Below are positions 37,538 through 50,603 of a DNA stretch of 64,000 nucleotides, piece after piece (the stretch's first letter is position 1; every line of letters starts with the position of its first letter). Source of the stretch: Casuarina equisetifolia (Eukaryota > Streptophyta > Magnoliopsida > Fagales > Casuarinaceae); the NCBI GenBank assembly GCA_028551475.1, contig CM052357.1, positions 24,160,451 through 24,224,450 of the forward strand. The letters run 5' to 3'. Made by a program: the position numbers and the translations under genes. Below the pieces are notes generated by a model, which made no database searches, was not told where the DNA came from, and saw only the letters and a program-made list of their open reading frames with translations.

Positions 37538-39226
37538 TTACTGAGGCTCCAAGAACAGGCTTGCTCTGGGATGGAGGCCACTGTCTTTGAGAGTCACTCC
37601 CATTTGATCAGCACCATAAACTTTTCTGGGGAAGCTAGATACCAATCTGTAGTTTTGAACACCTGGAAGGGCTAATGAATCAATGTACCTGTATATTGAT
37701 TGGACCTTTTCTGTGCTTGCAAAGGTCTGCTCTTTTCTTTCCCCATTTGGAAATCTTATCAAGATCTGAAACATGACAACCATGATTTAACAAAATTAAC
37801 TCTATATTCATTATGCATTACGTTTTTATTGTAATATGTACCTGGGTAGCTTGACCATCCTTTCCCTTGTTTGAGACTTCTGTGTATTGAGTTTCTTTGC
37901 TAATGGCACCTTCTTTGGCTTTACCATACAACTTTGGATTGTTCCTGAGCTTATCATAACCTACTTTGGCAGGAACTTCCACTGGTTTCTGAACTCTTTC
38001 TCGTGGAGGTAAGTTCCTGAGTCTCTCCTTCTCCTATGATGGGCAAGAACGTTGGTTTATTGTCAGTTTGCTGTCTCAAAATAGTAAGATGCTGTAAAGC
38101 ATGAAATATCATAGAGGTGCGCACCTTGTCCATCTGAAGAGAAGCAAGATATGCTGCATCTTGTTCTTCTCTGAGGCGACGATCTGCTTTTATCTTTTCT
38201 TCCTTCTTAGCCCTTGCACTGGCGAAAGCCAATCCTTGCTCCTCCCCTGTCCTCTGCAGAGTCTCTACCAGCTCAGCCGGGGAAATTGGCCCTTCCATCT
38301 AAACTTAGACAGTAACAGGAAACCATAAAAGAAAAAGAAAAATGAAGCTCAACTATCATCATCGCCTTTACTATTATAACCAACAGCAGCAGAAGGGTCA
38401 CATAAAAGTGTAAAGTGTGCGTGCTATGGAACCATTACGCGTAGCTTATATAGCCCTAAGCTGTAGAAAGTATTCTATAACACTATGCCCTTGATTAGAC
38501 CTCACAAACTAAAGCTTATCACGAGTTGATGATTGTAGCTATTTAATTTTCTTCTCTTGCTCTTACTACTGCTTCAGGATATGAAAATTAAAATAAATAA
38601 TAAATAATAAGAGCATGCAGAAATGATTTGATCATCAAAGAAACGAATAAAGAATGCGATCCTGAATCACAACTAACCTGTTGCAGAACTGCTATATTAT
38701 CACCGGAAGCCGGAGCAATTATAGCACAGAGTGGGAAGCTGGCAGGCCTTAGCGTTGTAGCCATTTGCAGGCCCTCTCCTTTATTTGCCAATGCTCCCCA
38801 GGAAACAAAATTTGCATCAAGAATCTGCACCACCAGTTCTGAACACAGCGTGTCCCGGCAGAAAGAGGGTGTAAATGGGTGTTCTGGTGAGTGAAGGTAC
38901 ATAAACAAGAACTTGTGATCATCCTCTGCTATCTTCAAGGCCTCAATGAACTGACAGGCATAGAAAAAGGGATGGTAGGAACCATATTGCTGCTCGAAAC
39001 TGGCTAGAAACTCGGACTCTTCTGCACCAATGATGTGCCCCTGTGGATGTTGCAGTCGAAAGTTCGAGGGTAGATGTTGACTTCTTCTTCCTATCCCCAT
39101 GAGGTCTAGACCCATTGCTCTTGAAAACCCCCCAAAAATATTCCGAGGAAGGCTTGCCATCCGCCGCACAATCCCATTGCGAGAGGCCTCTCCGGCTCTC
39201 CTGTTTTCCCTCAACATCGATGACAT
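37538..39226 (-). CDS. UAS-UBX domain protein related to PUX10 / FAF2, without UBA
   Basis: Four minus-strand exons, 39226-38678, 38298-38125, 38033-37842 and 37765-37538, give 1143 nt and 380 residues. All exons are multiples of three with GT-AG borders. The N-terminus (about 1-50) is basic with a short Gly-rich segment. A thioredoxin-like UAS domain follows at about 65-195 (FEQQYGSYHPFFYACQFIEALKIA, FLFMYLHSPEHPFTPSFCRDTLCSE). A charged coiled coil covers about 200-270, and a UBX domain covers the last 80 residues (IRFPNGERKEQTFASTEKVQSIYRYID, then SSFPRKVYG). The FPR loop is the known CDC48/p97-binding signature of UBX domains. PUX10 (about 480 residues) recruits CDC48 to lipid droplets and has an N-terminal UBA that is absent here; in-frame sequence upstream of 39226 gives no UBA. 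Adaptor function for CDC48 is inferred. Confidence 0.85.
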
Positions 39227-40520
39227 TTCCTCTACCCACTGTCACTCAGTGACAACCAAATTCTGAGGGAAAGAAAGAGGTTTGCTGTAGAAATAGAATC
39301 GGGGTTAGTGTGTACTGAGATGATGTTGCCACTTTACAAAGCGGAAAACATGATTTAGGCCATAAAAAAATATTCTGGATGGCAATCAACTTCATAACCC
39401 TCCTCCTTTTTTGGACTTTTAGTGAGTAAAGAGAGACAGAGAAGATAAAAAAAAGAATTGAAGATGCCTCTTCTTTTTGGATTCTACAGAAATCAACGTG
39501 GATGCTTTGCTTATGAGTGAATCCACCGTTGATTGAAAAGGATTCATGTTCGTAGTTGTTGACGATTTTGCATCTATAACAATATAGTTAAGCAAGAACC
39601 AAGTTAACTATTACTTGATTATTAAACTAGGAAGCCAACTACAGACAACCCTTCTATAGAGCAAGAAAACAAGGTACGATGAGACATAGGACAGTGAGAA
39701 AGGATCAAAGAAAGACGACAGGGGATTGTTGCCTCAAATTATCTTTGTGTTAGACAAGCAGAGGTTAGAGAGATGAATTAGAGGCCGATTATAGGCAAGC
39801 CCACATATCTACATTTCTCACCAATGCTCTATCATCTTTACCGAAGGGATTAATCTCCACATCACCCTTAGTAACTTTGAAAAAGCATGACGGTGTCCTT
39901 GTGGGAATAATGCATGGTACATACTATAGTAGTAACAAGCATGAGCCAATGGGGGAAGAAATATAATCGTGCCATTAAAATAGATAATACCCTAGCATAG
40001 TTATCTTGGTTCGGTCTCTTATAATGGTTCACAGTTGTCTAATTCGCAGTCCAGATTCCCTAGTGTGGCACTTTCATGTTCACATCACAAATTCTGATTC
40101 TAAACCTTTTTCAAGAAAAGAAGTTCAGTCTACAAGCTTCATAAGCATATTGTTTTTCCTTGGCTTTCTATACATTTATTTTTCTTTCATTTGAGGCCCA
40201 TCAGGTCTCAAGCGCTTGCAATTACTGTGGCTGATGAGATTCTTAAATCTACCAAGGAGGGGAAAAAAAGATGCTAGTACCTCTTACTCCCCCCCCTACG
40301 TGGTCTTCCATTCTCATTTCTCACCTTGTGTCTACAAGCATCTTCTTCTTAGCATTGTCTATCACTTTGCCCGGCTATTGCTGTGTTTGTGCGTTCAAGA
40401 AAAGACTTTTCCTTGACAGTAATTCATCACCCAATTGCCGGCCCTGAGGTGGTTGGATCTCGGCTTTAGTTTTATACAGGGAGATAAAGCAAGCTCCAAA
40501 GCCCACGCCAGCTCTATATG
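39227..40520. other. promoter side of the UBX gene and intergenic DNA
   Basis: The first few hundred bases are the likely leader and promoter of the minus-strand UBX gene. No gene was recognised in the rest; short plus-strand frames at 40006-40194 and 40216-40416 match nothing. Confidence 0.4.
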
Positions 40521-40730
40521 GTAAAACTCAAGAATCAAATATTGAAGGAGATTTTCGGGTTATACAACACAAAAGAAGAATCAACGTTATTCTATTGACC
40601 ATTGAACGTGTATACCTTTTTCATTCACAACAAAATTGACACAATAAAAAGCAACTGGCCTCGTGGACTTAACTTGTAAATCATCCAAGAGAATTGATAT
40701 CCAACTAATCTTACACAAAGCGGAGGTCAT
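40521..40730 (-). mobile_element. Copia 3' LTR, degenerate
   Basis: The segment shares AATC-A-A-ATTGAAGGAGATT, a GGGT-TACAA word and TATTCTATTGAC-ATTG with 42624-42760 in the same order and orientation, with gaps. It lies on the 3' side of a minus-strand Copia pol fragment, so it is taken as the 3' LTR. Boundaries are approximate. Confidence 0.5.
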
Positions 40731-41039
40731 GGCTCGATATTTTGTTTTTGTAAAAAATAAAGAGACAATAGATTGTTTATTGCATTTTCAAGAATCAAAG
40801 ACTCTCCCAACTTAACATAAAATCATGTACTTAATTATCTAACTTCATTATAAGACCCAAATTAGGAGATCTTTTACTATACTTGAACTCGAATAGTGGC
40901 CTCCTAATTAGATTTTTTGGATGTGTGCACAAATTGATTCAAAATCTAAATAATGCAGCTTATGATAGGCCTCATTATGGTAGAGATATATCAATCTCTC
41001 AATTAATCACTAAAAACTAGTGATGTCTGTGAGTGGGGG

Positions 41040-41620
41040 ATCTTCCTTCTTTTTGTTCTTATCAATAGCTACATCATACTCCTTTGAAGTGTAAGTCAAA
41101 ATTCCACTCCATTGTGATCTTAGCATGCTTAAAGCTAGAAAGTTCACATTTTAAGATGAACTTTAATGTATACTTTCTATGCTTCAAGACATTACTAGAC
41201 TTAGATCTCACAAACTCAATTCTATGAAAATATTTCACCATTCCAATGTCCTTTATGTGAAACTTGGTAGGTAGATAATTTTTCAATTTTGTATTAGATA
41301 GCTCATCTCTTACTATAATGATACTATCACCAATATAGATGAAAACAATCCAAAGACCCTTGCTAGTTTTCTTGACAAATAAGGAAGTATCATAATAAGA
41401 CTAATGAAAACCACTATCAATAAGAGCCTTTGAAAACTTGTGAAACCATTGTCATGATAGTTGCTTTAGCCCATATAAAGATTTTTCAAGTAGAATAGTT
41501 TCTTGCTTCCTCCATGTCAAATTCTCTATGGAGTGGTCATGTACACCTCTTCATTTAGATTTTCCTAAAGAAATACATTTTGCACATCCATTTAATATAA
41601 CTTCCAATGATCAATAGGGC
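41040..41620 (-). mobile_element. Copia reverse transcriptase remnant
   Basis: On the minus strand, between stops, the C-terminal part of a Copia reverse transcriptase is visible. It has a segment like YDTSLFVKKTSKGLWIVFIYIGDSI (in place of the YVDD region). Next comes LKNYLPTKFHIKDIGMVKYF and RIEFVRSKSSNVLKHRKYTL, then KCELSSFKHAKITMEWN. Several stops make it non-functional. Confidence 0.8.
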
Positions 41621-42599
41621 TGAGTGTCACCAAAAGGGCACAATGACCATCTTTCCCATTGGTAACATAAGTCACATGATAGTTAATACCCTCTTGCTAT
41701 CTATAGTCCTTCACCACCAACCTCTCCTTGTACTACTTTATGCTTCCATCCACTCAATGTTTATTTTTATAAACCTATATGCATTCACTGGATCTCCTCC
41801 TTATAAAAAAAAAAAAACAACTAGATCCTATGTATGGTTTAACTCTAAGTCATAATCTCCTCAATCATGACACTACACTATCTAGGATCATAAACCACCT
41901 TCTGATTAATGGAAAGCTCAATGATAGCAAATATGGATGTAAAAAATGGTTATGAGTAGGAGATAAGTGATAATAAGATAAGGCATAGAAAATGGGATGT
42001 GAAATGGTATTTATAGTGGGATATATATAGTTTGTGGCCTAAGTGAGAGGTTTATGAGTGCGGTTGAGGTGATAAGAAGATGGCACTAAATCAATGTATG
42101 GTATAATAGCAATATTGTGATCTAGAGTGTTAGCAAGGTCAAATATAGGTGTGATGATAGGAGTCTCATGATTCATGTGTGTGACATGAACCAATGATAG
42201 TGAAGTTGAGCTATCAACAAGTTTGAATCCTCTAGACATGGTTCCTAGGGAGCATAAATAAAGATACAAGTGTTCGTTGAAATTACTAAAAGAGCACTTA
42301 GGCTTAAAGCCAAACTAAAGAACTTGGAGTGCTTGAGATTGTACACTCTAGGTTTTTTATGAAACTCTTGTGAATCCTAAGGAAACAAGCAGCCCAAAAT
42401 CCAAAAAAAAAAAAAAATCAAATATGTCACATCCAAACTCCAAAAAAAAACACACAAAAAAAAAAAGGATCACAGCTACAACACAAACTAGAAAGTTCAA
42501 AACTCCAGAATAAGGCAAAAAAAAAAATGTGATAATGAAAAATTGAGTTGTCAAAGCTAAAATAAACCGAAATACGATAAAAGGAAAAGGAATTGACAT
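41621..42599 (-). mobile_element. rest of the internal region of a deleted Copia element
   Basis: Between the primer binding site and the reverse transcriptase remnant there is about 1 kb, instead of the 2.5-3 kb expected for gag, protease and integrase, so most of the element is deleted. A minus-strand frame at 42039-42269 may be part of the linker before reverse transcriptase. T/A homopolymer runs are frequent. Confidence 0.5.
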
Positions 42600-42611
42600 G
42601 CTCTAATACCA
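42600..42611 (-). mobile_element. Copia primer binding site
   Basis: The minus strand reads TGGTATTAGAGC, eleven of twelve bases of the usual Copia site TGGTATCAGAGC for initiator tRNA-Met. Confidence 0.8.
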
Positions 42612-42612
42612 T

Positions 42613-42790
42613 AATAAAATTAAAGAATCGAAGATTGAAGGAGATTCAAGTCCATTAACTCAAGAGCAAAAGAAGCATTTCCGGGTGTACAATACAATAA
42701 AATAAAAAATGAATGCAAGAGATAATAAAAAAGGATCAAAGATATTCTATTGACTATTGGACCAAAGCTGTAAATGTACAAAGCGTTGGT
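42613..42790 (-). mobile_element. Copia 5' LTR, degenerate
   Basis: It lies directly beyond the primer binding site and is similar, with gaps, to 40521-40730. Together they bracket an internally deleted Copia element of about 2.2 kb on the minus strand. The right boundary is approximate. Confidence 0.55.
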
Positions 42791-44211
42791 CGATTGGGTA
42801 GAAGGACGTAAAAACAAACTCTTTTAATGTCAACTACGTTTCATAATTTTCTCAACAACCTAGGCTAGTAAGGATGTACGTGCACGGTTTAGCAAAGTTC
42901 CCATCTCTCAGAGTTTGACGAGCATGCCTGTTGGATCTATAACAGTTGGTGAAAAATGTCACCCTCTTGTACCATGGCAAAACGATGTGGTTTTGCTCTA
43001 AGGTTTCATCTAAAACTATGTATATCCAATATTACTAATATATTAATTTATTGTATTTTTTATACACAAATGTGTTTCTTTTAGAGTAATTTTTTTAACA
43101 CATTATCAAAATTTCGATTTCAAGTGAACCACCCTTAGTTTGTGGGTTTTAGTTGGTTTTCGTTAAGAGTATTTTCACACACTCAAGACTAGTGCACATT
43201 TTAATATTTGATACATATCTCACATTACTAATATATTAACTTATTACATTCTTTATATGTAACGATATTTCTTTGATATGAGTCATTTTTATAAAAATAA
43301 GTGAGTGTTCTGACATAGTATTAGAATTCAATTTACGAATAAGATACTTCTTTGCTCATGGATGGTGGCTTCTTACAAGAAGTGTCTCTCTTGTTTGGGA
43401 TAAAATGGTGTGACAAGATTTGTAATATATCTCGTTATTAATAGATTGAGCTGTATACTCCTTACGTATGGACGTAGTTTTCCCTTTACAGATTAAATTC
43501 AAGAAAGACAGAGTTTCTAACAGATAGATTTGAAAAACATTTATAGAAGACGTCGCTTCTTGTTAGGCTCGTGATACGATGTTGTTTTTTTTTTTTCCTT
43601 TTTTGGTGAGGAAAACGAAGACCTCTTGTGCTGGACCCCGTTGTTAAACCGAAAGAAAACGAGAGAAATGTAAGAGAAAGAGAAGGAAAGAGTGAAAAAA
43701 ATCCGCCGGGTGTCGTCATCTGAACGTTGGACTTGGGGGATTCTTTGGCCCAAACAGTTTAAATCCTGTTTCCTGTTTTGTATGTACTTTATTTCTGCGC
43801 TCGAGTGCTTTGTTGTTCTCAACAAAGCCAAGGTATGACAGGTAGACCAGAACAGGAGTCTCTCAGACTTTTGTGCATAAGTAGTGCATCTTACGACAGT
43901 TTAACAACTTCGTGACCGCCGGTAGAAACCGGTTATAGCAGCTTGCTTTTAACGACCACTGTCTGGAGATCCTACTTCGATCGCTCCGGCAGCCGCACTG
44001 CGTTGGTTTTTGCTTCAGAGTTTTTACTTTCTAGGGAAATACGTTAACGTATGTTTTGGTGCTTTTTGATCACTGAGATTTGAAAATATTACTTTACTAC
44101 AGATAAATAATAAATATAATAGTGAAAATATGTTTATGCATCTCAAGTGAATAATTAAAAAAAAAATCTATACTAGTAACCAAATAACATCTACCATGGC
44201 CTTTCTTTTCT

Positions 44212-44233
44212 AGACCCACCTGAGGGTGGGTCT
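44212..44233. other. small perfect inverted repeat
   Basis: AGACCCACC and GGTGGGTCT flank a TGAG loop, forming a 9-bp stem. It is not next to any gene I can support. Confidence 0.6.
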
Positions 44234-46218
44234 CCTCGCACATGACCATTTGTCTTACTTTTGGGACCAAGGGACCCGTTGGCTTCAGGTCATAGAACCC
44301 AATGGCAAAAACCTGTAGCTAAGGCCCTAGACATGATGTGTGGATTACTTATGTATGCTGTACAAGAAATAATTAGTTGATGAGGATAATTGTATCTTCA
44401 TTCCTTTTTGTTATTATTTGGCAAAAAAAGAAAAGATGAAGTTTCGATTTACAAATGCCCAAAGCATAATTGTAAAAAGTTTATAAAATCAAAATTTGGT
44501 CGAAAACACAGAAAAGGGGATACAAACCATGAGTCTATGCATGAATAGTATTTGTAATAATGATGCCTGTTGTTGTATGTCATAATCTATCCATCCACAT
44601 AAAAGACATGAATTTTGAAAGAAGAGGGATAAGATAAGATTTTAGAAAAATAAAAATTAGATAAAATTTCTTGAAGGTTAAAAATAAGGTAAGATCTTTA
44701 GAATATAGAAGAGGAGGTGCATAAGGACTCTAGAAGATAGAAAAAAAGATGTAGAGATTCTATATAAAGGGACTAAAAGTTAGGATGAAGACATTAAGAA
44801 AATAAAGAATTCAAGTAGTTCTAGTGATTAGAATTAAGGTAGCAACCAACCCTTAAAAGGCTTCCTAGTGCAATAGTTTTAGCTTTCAATTATTTTTGGT
44901 ATTTTCTAAAGTTTTAAAAATTACTTTGAGATCTAATTCTTTCATATTCTTTTATTGTTGTCTATCGAGAGAACTATTATGTTCAGTACATTTTATATGA
45001 AGTTTTGCCAAATCTTTATATACCTTTTGCTAATCTAAAATCTTCTTCCACACTCACGAGGCACTCTCCTCCAAGGGGGATTCATCAAGTACCTCCCTTT
45101 AAAAGCCTGAGCCCCGCTATGATTATCATTCTTTTGGTTTTTCCATACCAATTCGCATCGTTTTCAAAACCCCATTAATTTCTTTCTTGGAAGGGAGTCT
45201 AGATTTAAGGAAAAGGACTTGGGGAAAAGGAAGATGGACATGCCGTATGCTGGAATGGAGGCTGCTGAGAAATGATATGAGTGGTTGTACCGGCAGCATG
45301 CGACAGGGCCCTTAACTTTCCACCCAACAATGATCTTTGTGTCTTTTCTGTTATGACCTCAAATCGCTTCTTCCTGGTGGGTTAAGATTAAGCAGCCTTA
45401 TCAAGTATAGGCATTATATGATAACATCAAGCTTTCTTATCTAGCAAGAGTTTTAGAAAAGTAACTAATAAACTGCCATACCCCCGGCAAGATTTACCAG
45501 TCTAAGCTTGACTGAGATACAGTTTTTCCTTGGCTTAATTGCCCGAGGAAGCACTACATTGTCCATTTGATGTAGACTGAAACAAAGATAACCCCAAGAA
45601 TTGGCGATTGTGACAAACGAGGCTAACATTTATAATGCTTCTCCTCACTTTGTTATTTGCTGCAACAGGTAAGCTGAAACCAAAACTAGGAAGAAAGGAG
45701 AGGAAATACAAAGAAATGCACGCACAAACAAAGAGCAGATAGAGTCTTCCTCGTATAGTTTTAATGGTCTTCAGTAAACTTGGGAGCACAATGTTGGTTT
45801 TATTGAGTTATAAGGATGGTTTACGATTATATTCAAATGACATTACCCGTGCAGCAGACAAACGATGTTTGCTTCTAGTACATAAAAACTGGGGAAGTGA
45901 TTTTAGTTTCAACGAACAATCGTTCTATTGTTTGTGCAGTAGGCAAGAATACAATGTAGAGAGCTGAGTCGGAATCATTGGCGTACGTGCTTACGTTAAT
46001 ACGCATGCAATATTGCATGTACTTTTGTGTTGTGACAACTTTGGCAAATAGCTTCCAAGTGTTGAGTTCTCAAATCAAACAAGAACTAGTTGTTTGTCTG
46101 CTCACCTATATTGTCTTTTTTCTTCAATATGTTCAGTTATTGAAACTTTGTCCTGTTACTGATGACACCAAACCATTAGAAAATTTCAGATTTAAATGCT
46201 TGTCTCGTTTCTGAAAGC

Positions 46219-46221
<3 letters not shown>

Positions 46222-46250
<29 letters not shown>
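46222..46250. repeat. (CT)n microsatellite
   Basis: About 14 CT dinucleotides followed by a T run, in DNA with no gene. Confidence 0.9.
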
Positions 46251-46255
<5 letters not shown>

Positions 46256-49200
46256 GGGAAATGTTGGAAGCTAAACCTTCATTGGTCTTCACAGAAAAAT
46301 AATATCCCTTAATGTTACCTAACCTATACGTTGTTTCTATACTTCCAGTTGCAGCAACATTAACCCCACATGAACGCAATCGAACTGCTCTGCTGCTCAG
46401 CTTCAATTATTGAAGTAGGTGTTTCTTAGCTTGTAATGTGTAGATCAAATTAGGTTTGGTTTCATAGCCAACTAGAGTTTGGTTAAAAACCGAAACGGCC
46501 GATATCAGGTGAGAAGTTCGAGTGGATATCATCACTGATATCGTGATATTTCAGCCTTTTCTCAAGCTTTAGGTGCAGTTCTTTTTGGTTCTTTTTTCTC
46601 CCGTATGCTTTTGCAACTCAATCATACTATCAGAATCGCTTACAAAAAAGACAAGCACAGTTGAATCAGAAAAGTTTACGGACGACAACAATTAAAGCTT
46701 ACATTGTCTTGTATCCCGACCAGAATAATATCTCATCTAAACCATCAGAGGCTGAATCTGTGTTAGCATATGCATTTTGATGCCCTTACAGTAGCATTAC
46801 AGCCGAAAGGATTAGGTAACATATTAAACCCCACCTAGGTAGCAACCTTTTGAGGCAAGATTTGATGCCCATCTGAGAAAGTAAAAATTTCAGTTGATTC
46901 AAGCTAGCTTGAGCCTTGAAGGTACTCAATTGATGCTTTTGAAAAAGGCCCATATTTTTCAGCTTTTCTCTCGGAAAGATAGCAAAAAGAGCAACATTTT
47001 ATATGTTTGGAGGGATAACTTCACATGGAATCCACGTCCACAGCTGATGATCCATCACCATCTTTTAAAACATTCAAAATGGGCACTAACGTGAAGTGGG
47101 CTATAGCTCAGTTCCATTATTTTTTCAAGGCAAGCATTCTTCCACCATAATGCACGCATGCTTCGAATGAAGCATCCTCTTGGAACCAGTGTCGCGTGCT
47201 TGCACCATAATGTCATTGCAATATTCAACGCCAAATGGGCTGCCTTTTGGTGAGTCAAAAAGTTTTAGTTTAAATCCTTGGGCAAGTCACTAAACTCTCT
47301 TTACAATGCTTTGATGGAACTGATTCATGTTACAGTTAACTTGTACTTCAGTTTCTTTCCTCCAGCAACCGAAACAAGTTCTACTTTCCCAGCTAAAATG
47401 CATGCTTCTAAAATTGAGAAGAACAGAGACAACACTTTTTATATTTAAGCTGTCATCTTGAATCCAAATCAGTGGATAATTATGCTTTCATCATTGTTTC
47501 TCAAGCTCAGAGGACAATGGCGGAAATAATCACTCCCAGTACAGCAGTAATGGAATCTGCTGTAGGAGTACTCCTGCCACTTCAGACTACGAATCGGAGA
47601 CAAAGACCGATGTAATGGAAGTCAATTATTGGTCAGCGTACTGGGGAATCATCATGAGAATTTACTCAAGAGCTACCAACAAGATCTACCACCTGTAACA
47701 TTAATTAGCAGTTCCACCCATTAGAAATTTACTATCTCAGTATTTTTGCGTTGTTGGGACCCTCTGAAAAGCATGGCATTGGCAGCCTTTTCCCCAAGTG
47801 GCATTGGTTAATGTATTTAATACCCTAAACTCACATTCCTCGATTTCTTGAATGCATTAGATTACATAGCAAAACACAAACTTCGAGAAGATAATTTTGG
47901 GTCAAATTTAATCTCGTAAAAATCTCAGTATATATTCTCGTAGGTTGTGGAGGTGGAATCTATTCTCTGAGACCAACTTTACAAAGGTGAGGGTATAGTT
48001 GCTCCTAAAGAACCAAATTCCCAGCGTCATTCGCCAGTTGTTGCTGTGGCCCAATATTCCCCAACAGTTTCTTCTTTATGTGGCGCAGAGGTGGTTGGGA
48101 GTGTTAGTGGGATCCTTTGTGAAAAGAAGAGAGAGTATTAAAGAATGCTAAGCAAAGAGGAGCATTTGGAAGTGGCAAGCACTCTTGCCCAGAATTCCAG
48201 AAAGATAACCAGCTGAAGGTCCCATACCTCTCTGTTCTACTGCCAACCCATGCCTAACTCACACCTCAAAAGAGCTACCAGGTTTCTAGATGGGAATATT
48301 GTAGTTTTTTAGAGACTTTGAAAGACTTGGGTAGCTTTCAGCTTTCTGCTTTCACCTTGTGGGAAGTAATGATTTGAATTGTTTTGGCGAAGATGACAGA
48401 AGGGTCCCCATTCATCTCTTGCGAATAAATGCCTTTGTTCATTCTGGTGGTCTATTTGACAACTGAATCAATGCAACTGCAGCTACCTCTGGGCTGCCAT
48501 AGCGATGTTTATGTTATGTTCTCCAGCAATTTCTTTAAGAACCCAATTCATTTGTGATACTGGCACTTATGAATGCGCGTATACGGGTTGTCTATCAATT
48601 CGCATCATCTACAGATGATCGGACGTAAAGAACAGCCAGGGTCCCCGCTGATCCTTCAAGGCAGTAGGGACCTGAGAGTCTTCTTGTCGCTGCTTGTGGG
48701 GATTATCTGACTCCTGCTTCTGGTAAAATGGACCTGTTCTGATGAGAAACTTACTAGAAATCCATTAATGTGGCCACACCTCCGAAATCACACGAGGTAA
48801 AAGGGATGTCAAAATCGTGGCAAAACATGTTTTTCTGCGTTTATTAGGTAAACGAAAACAAAACGATGATGTCTCCTTCAGCCAGCTCATATATGTCCTT
48901 GTATGTTTATTTTTTATTCTAAAATTATCTTATAAGAAATATTTATTTTTAGTAAAAAGTAATGAATTTAAATAATGAATAACTGTTATAGTCCGTAATC
49001 ATTTTACCAAAAATGCCTAGACCTGTTGACTAATTAAAAATCAATCTATTTTAAAATAAATTAATTCCTAACTAATTAATAGATTTATACTTCTTGGCAA
49101 AAGTGATTACAAATTATAATAACTATATATATAATTTAAAATATGTACTTTTGGCTTATGCAAAAAGACAATATTATTAGAATTCAAATAATGTAATTCT

Positions 49201-50286
49201 TAAATGCTGTTTAAATGTGAACTTATTCTTCTCCTAATTTTGCTATTAGATTAAACTTTAAGCCTAATTATATGATATCAAAACCTAAATTGATTGGTTC
49301 CAACTTTTACTGTTAACTTTGAATTTTGCAAGCATATTTAGTGTGCAAAAAATTGTTAACTACAGAGGTCCCACGTTAAAAAATATACATCTATCTTGAT
49401 AGACCATTTTTTAACACATGACAGTCGTTTACTTGACTGGAGATAGATTGGCCGTCAAAATGGAAGAGGGAAACAAATAAACAAAGGAGAGTGCTCCCAA
49501 CGTGCACTTGTAATACTTTAAGGCCACAAGGCAAAGTTGGTCTTCCTCAGAATCATTACAAGAAGCCTTTGATTATCAACGAATTCATGCTATTAGTCAA
49601 AAGAAACTACACTCCTTTGCTTTGCAAAGGAATTTATTCATCATCATGTCTAATTTGACACGATGATTTCAAATGGCCCACTAAATGGTCAAATCTGCTA
49701 ACCTTTATTCCTCTCCTTGGCCAGAAACCACCATAGACATCTTTTGTCTTGGCTGCAACTAAGTAAATGAACAAAGAAGAAAGGAAATGACAACAAAAGC
49801 AAGATCCAAAAGATAGAGAATAACAGATAATAAGAATAGACCTATCTGCTAACCCAGAAAGAAGCTTGTTTCAAAATTGGAGAATTTGTTCTGAAAATGA
49901 AAGTTAAAAAGGAACAAGAAATGAACAGAAGAAGGTCAAATTGAGACAAAGAATCAAGTGGGATTCCCCCACTCTTCAAAATCAGAGAAAAGAACAAAGG
50001 AGATTCGATACTCATTGGCCTTGCTTTCAAATCCTGAGCTGATTTTTCTTTGTATTAGATTTTCCAATCTATGTATTCACTAGACCCGGAGGACTGTCCT
50101 TCTCTCTCTCTTTCTTGCTATGTCTCTTGAGGACTTGGAAAGATAAAAGAAGTCTTTTGACCACAGGCTGTAACTGGCTAGACTTCGAAAAAGCACAACC
50201 CCACCAGACAGGCTCTATTTTAATCTGCTCGTGCTTGAAATTTCCTGGGTGTCAGAACAGAAAACCAAGACACAGCACTCTCTTTC

Positions 50287-50291
<5 letters not shown>

Positions 50292-50325
<34 letters not shown>
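50292..50325. repeat. (GA)n microsatellite upstream of the neprosin gene
   Basis: About 17 GA dinucleotides roughly 280 bases before the chosen neprosin start, in the likely promoter or leader. GA tracts in plant promoters can bind BBR/BPC factors; a role here is only a possibility. Confidence 0.9.
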
Positions 50326-50331
<6 letters not shown>

Positions 50332-50603
50332 GTTTGCTAATAATTTATACGTTGTAAATGGTGAGGAAGTAAGCAAGAAGTTGGATTTTCCTTCGAGTGG
50401 TTCCTCCGTTTTGTATGGACATGAAGATAGATTCAGCTCCATGGACAAAACAGAGGAATGAACCATTTCGTTTGCTTCATTACGCAACAGGACAACACCA
50501 ATGCATACAGGCAGAAATTGTTTCGACAGAGAAGACACCAGCACGGAAACATTCCTCTAGACTTCCTTCACCTGCTTCCCACAGAACTCCCTCGATCATT
50601 CCC

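Larger units (their letters stand above)
42791..50603. other. 7.8 kb without a supported gene
   Basis: No family is recognised on either strand. Items seen: two similar AT-rich blocks near 43020-43090 and 43200-43275; a leader-like GC-richer stretch at 43590-44050 with no coding frame; a 9-bp perfect hairpin at 44212-44233; a CT microsatellite at 46222-46250; and moderately balanced sequence from about 45200 to 48700 with only short frames. The last 600 bases are probably the neprosin promoter and leader. Confidence 0.45.

Noticed and set aside
45535-45789. 84-codon minus-strand frame with a hydrophobic segment
   Set aside because: The hydrophobic stretch could suggest a signal peptide, but no family matches and there is no sign of exons around it.
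48620-48680. Possible microRNA hairpin near GGTCCC...GGGACC
   Set aside because: Only six or seven pairs form and no known plant miRNA sequence is present.
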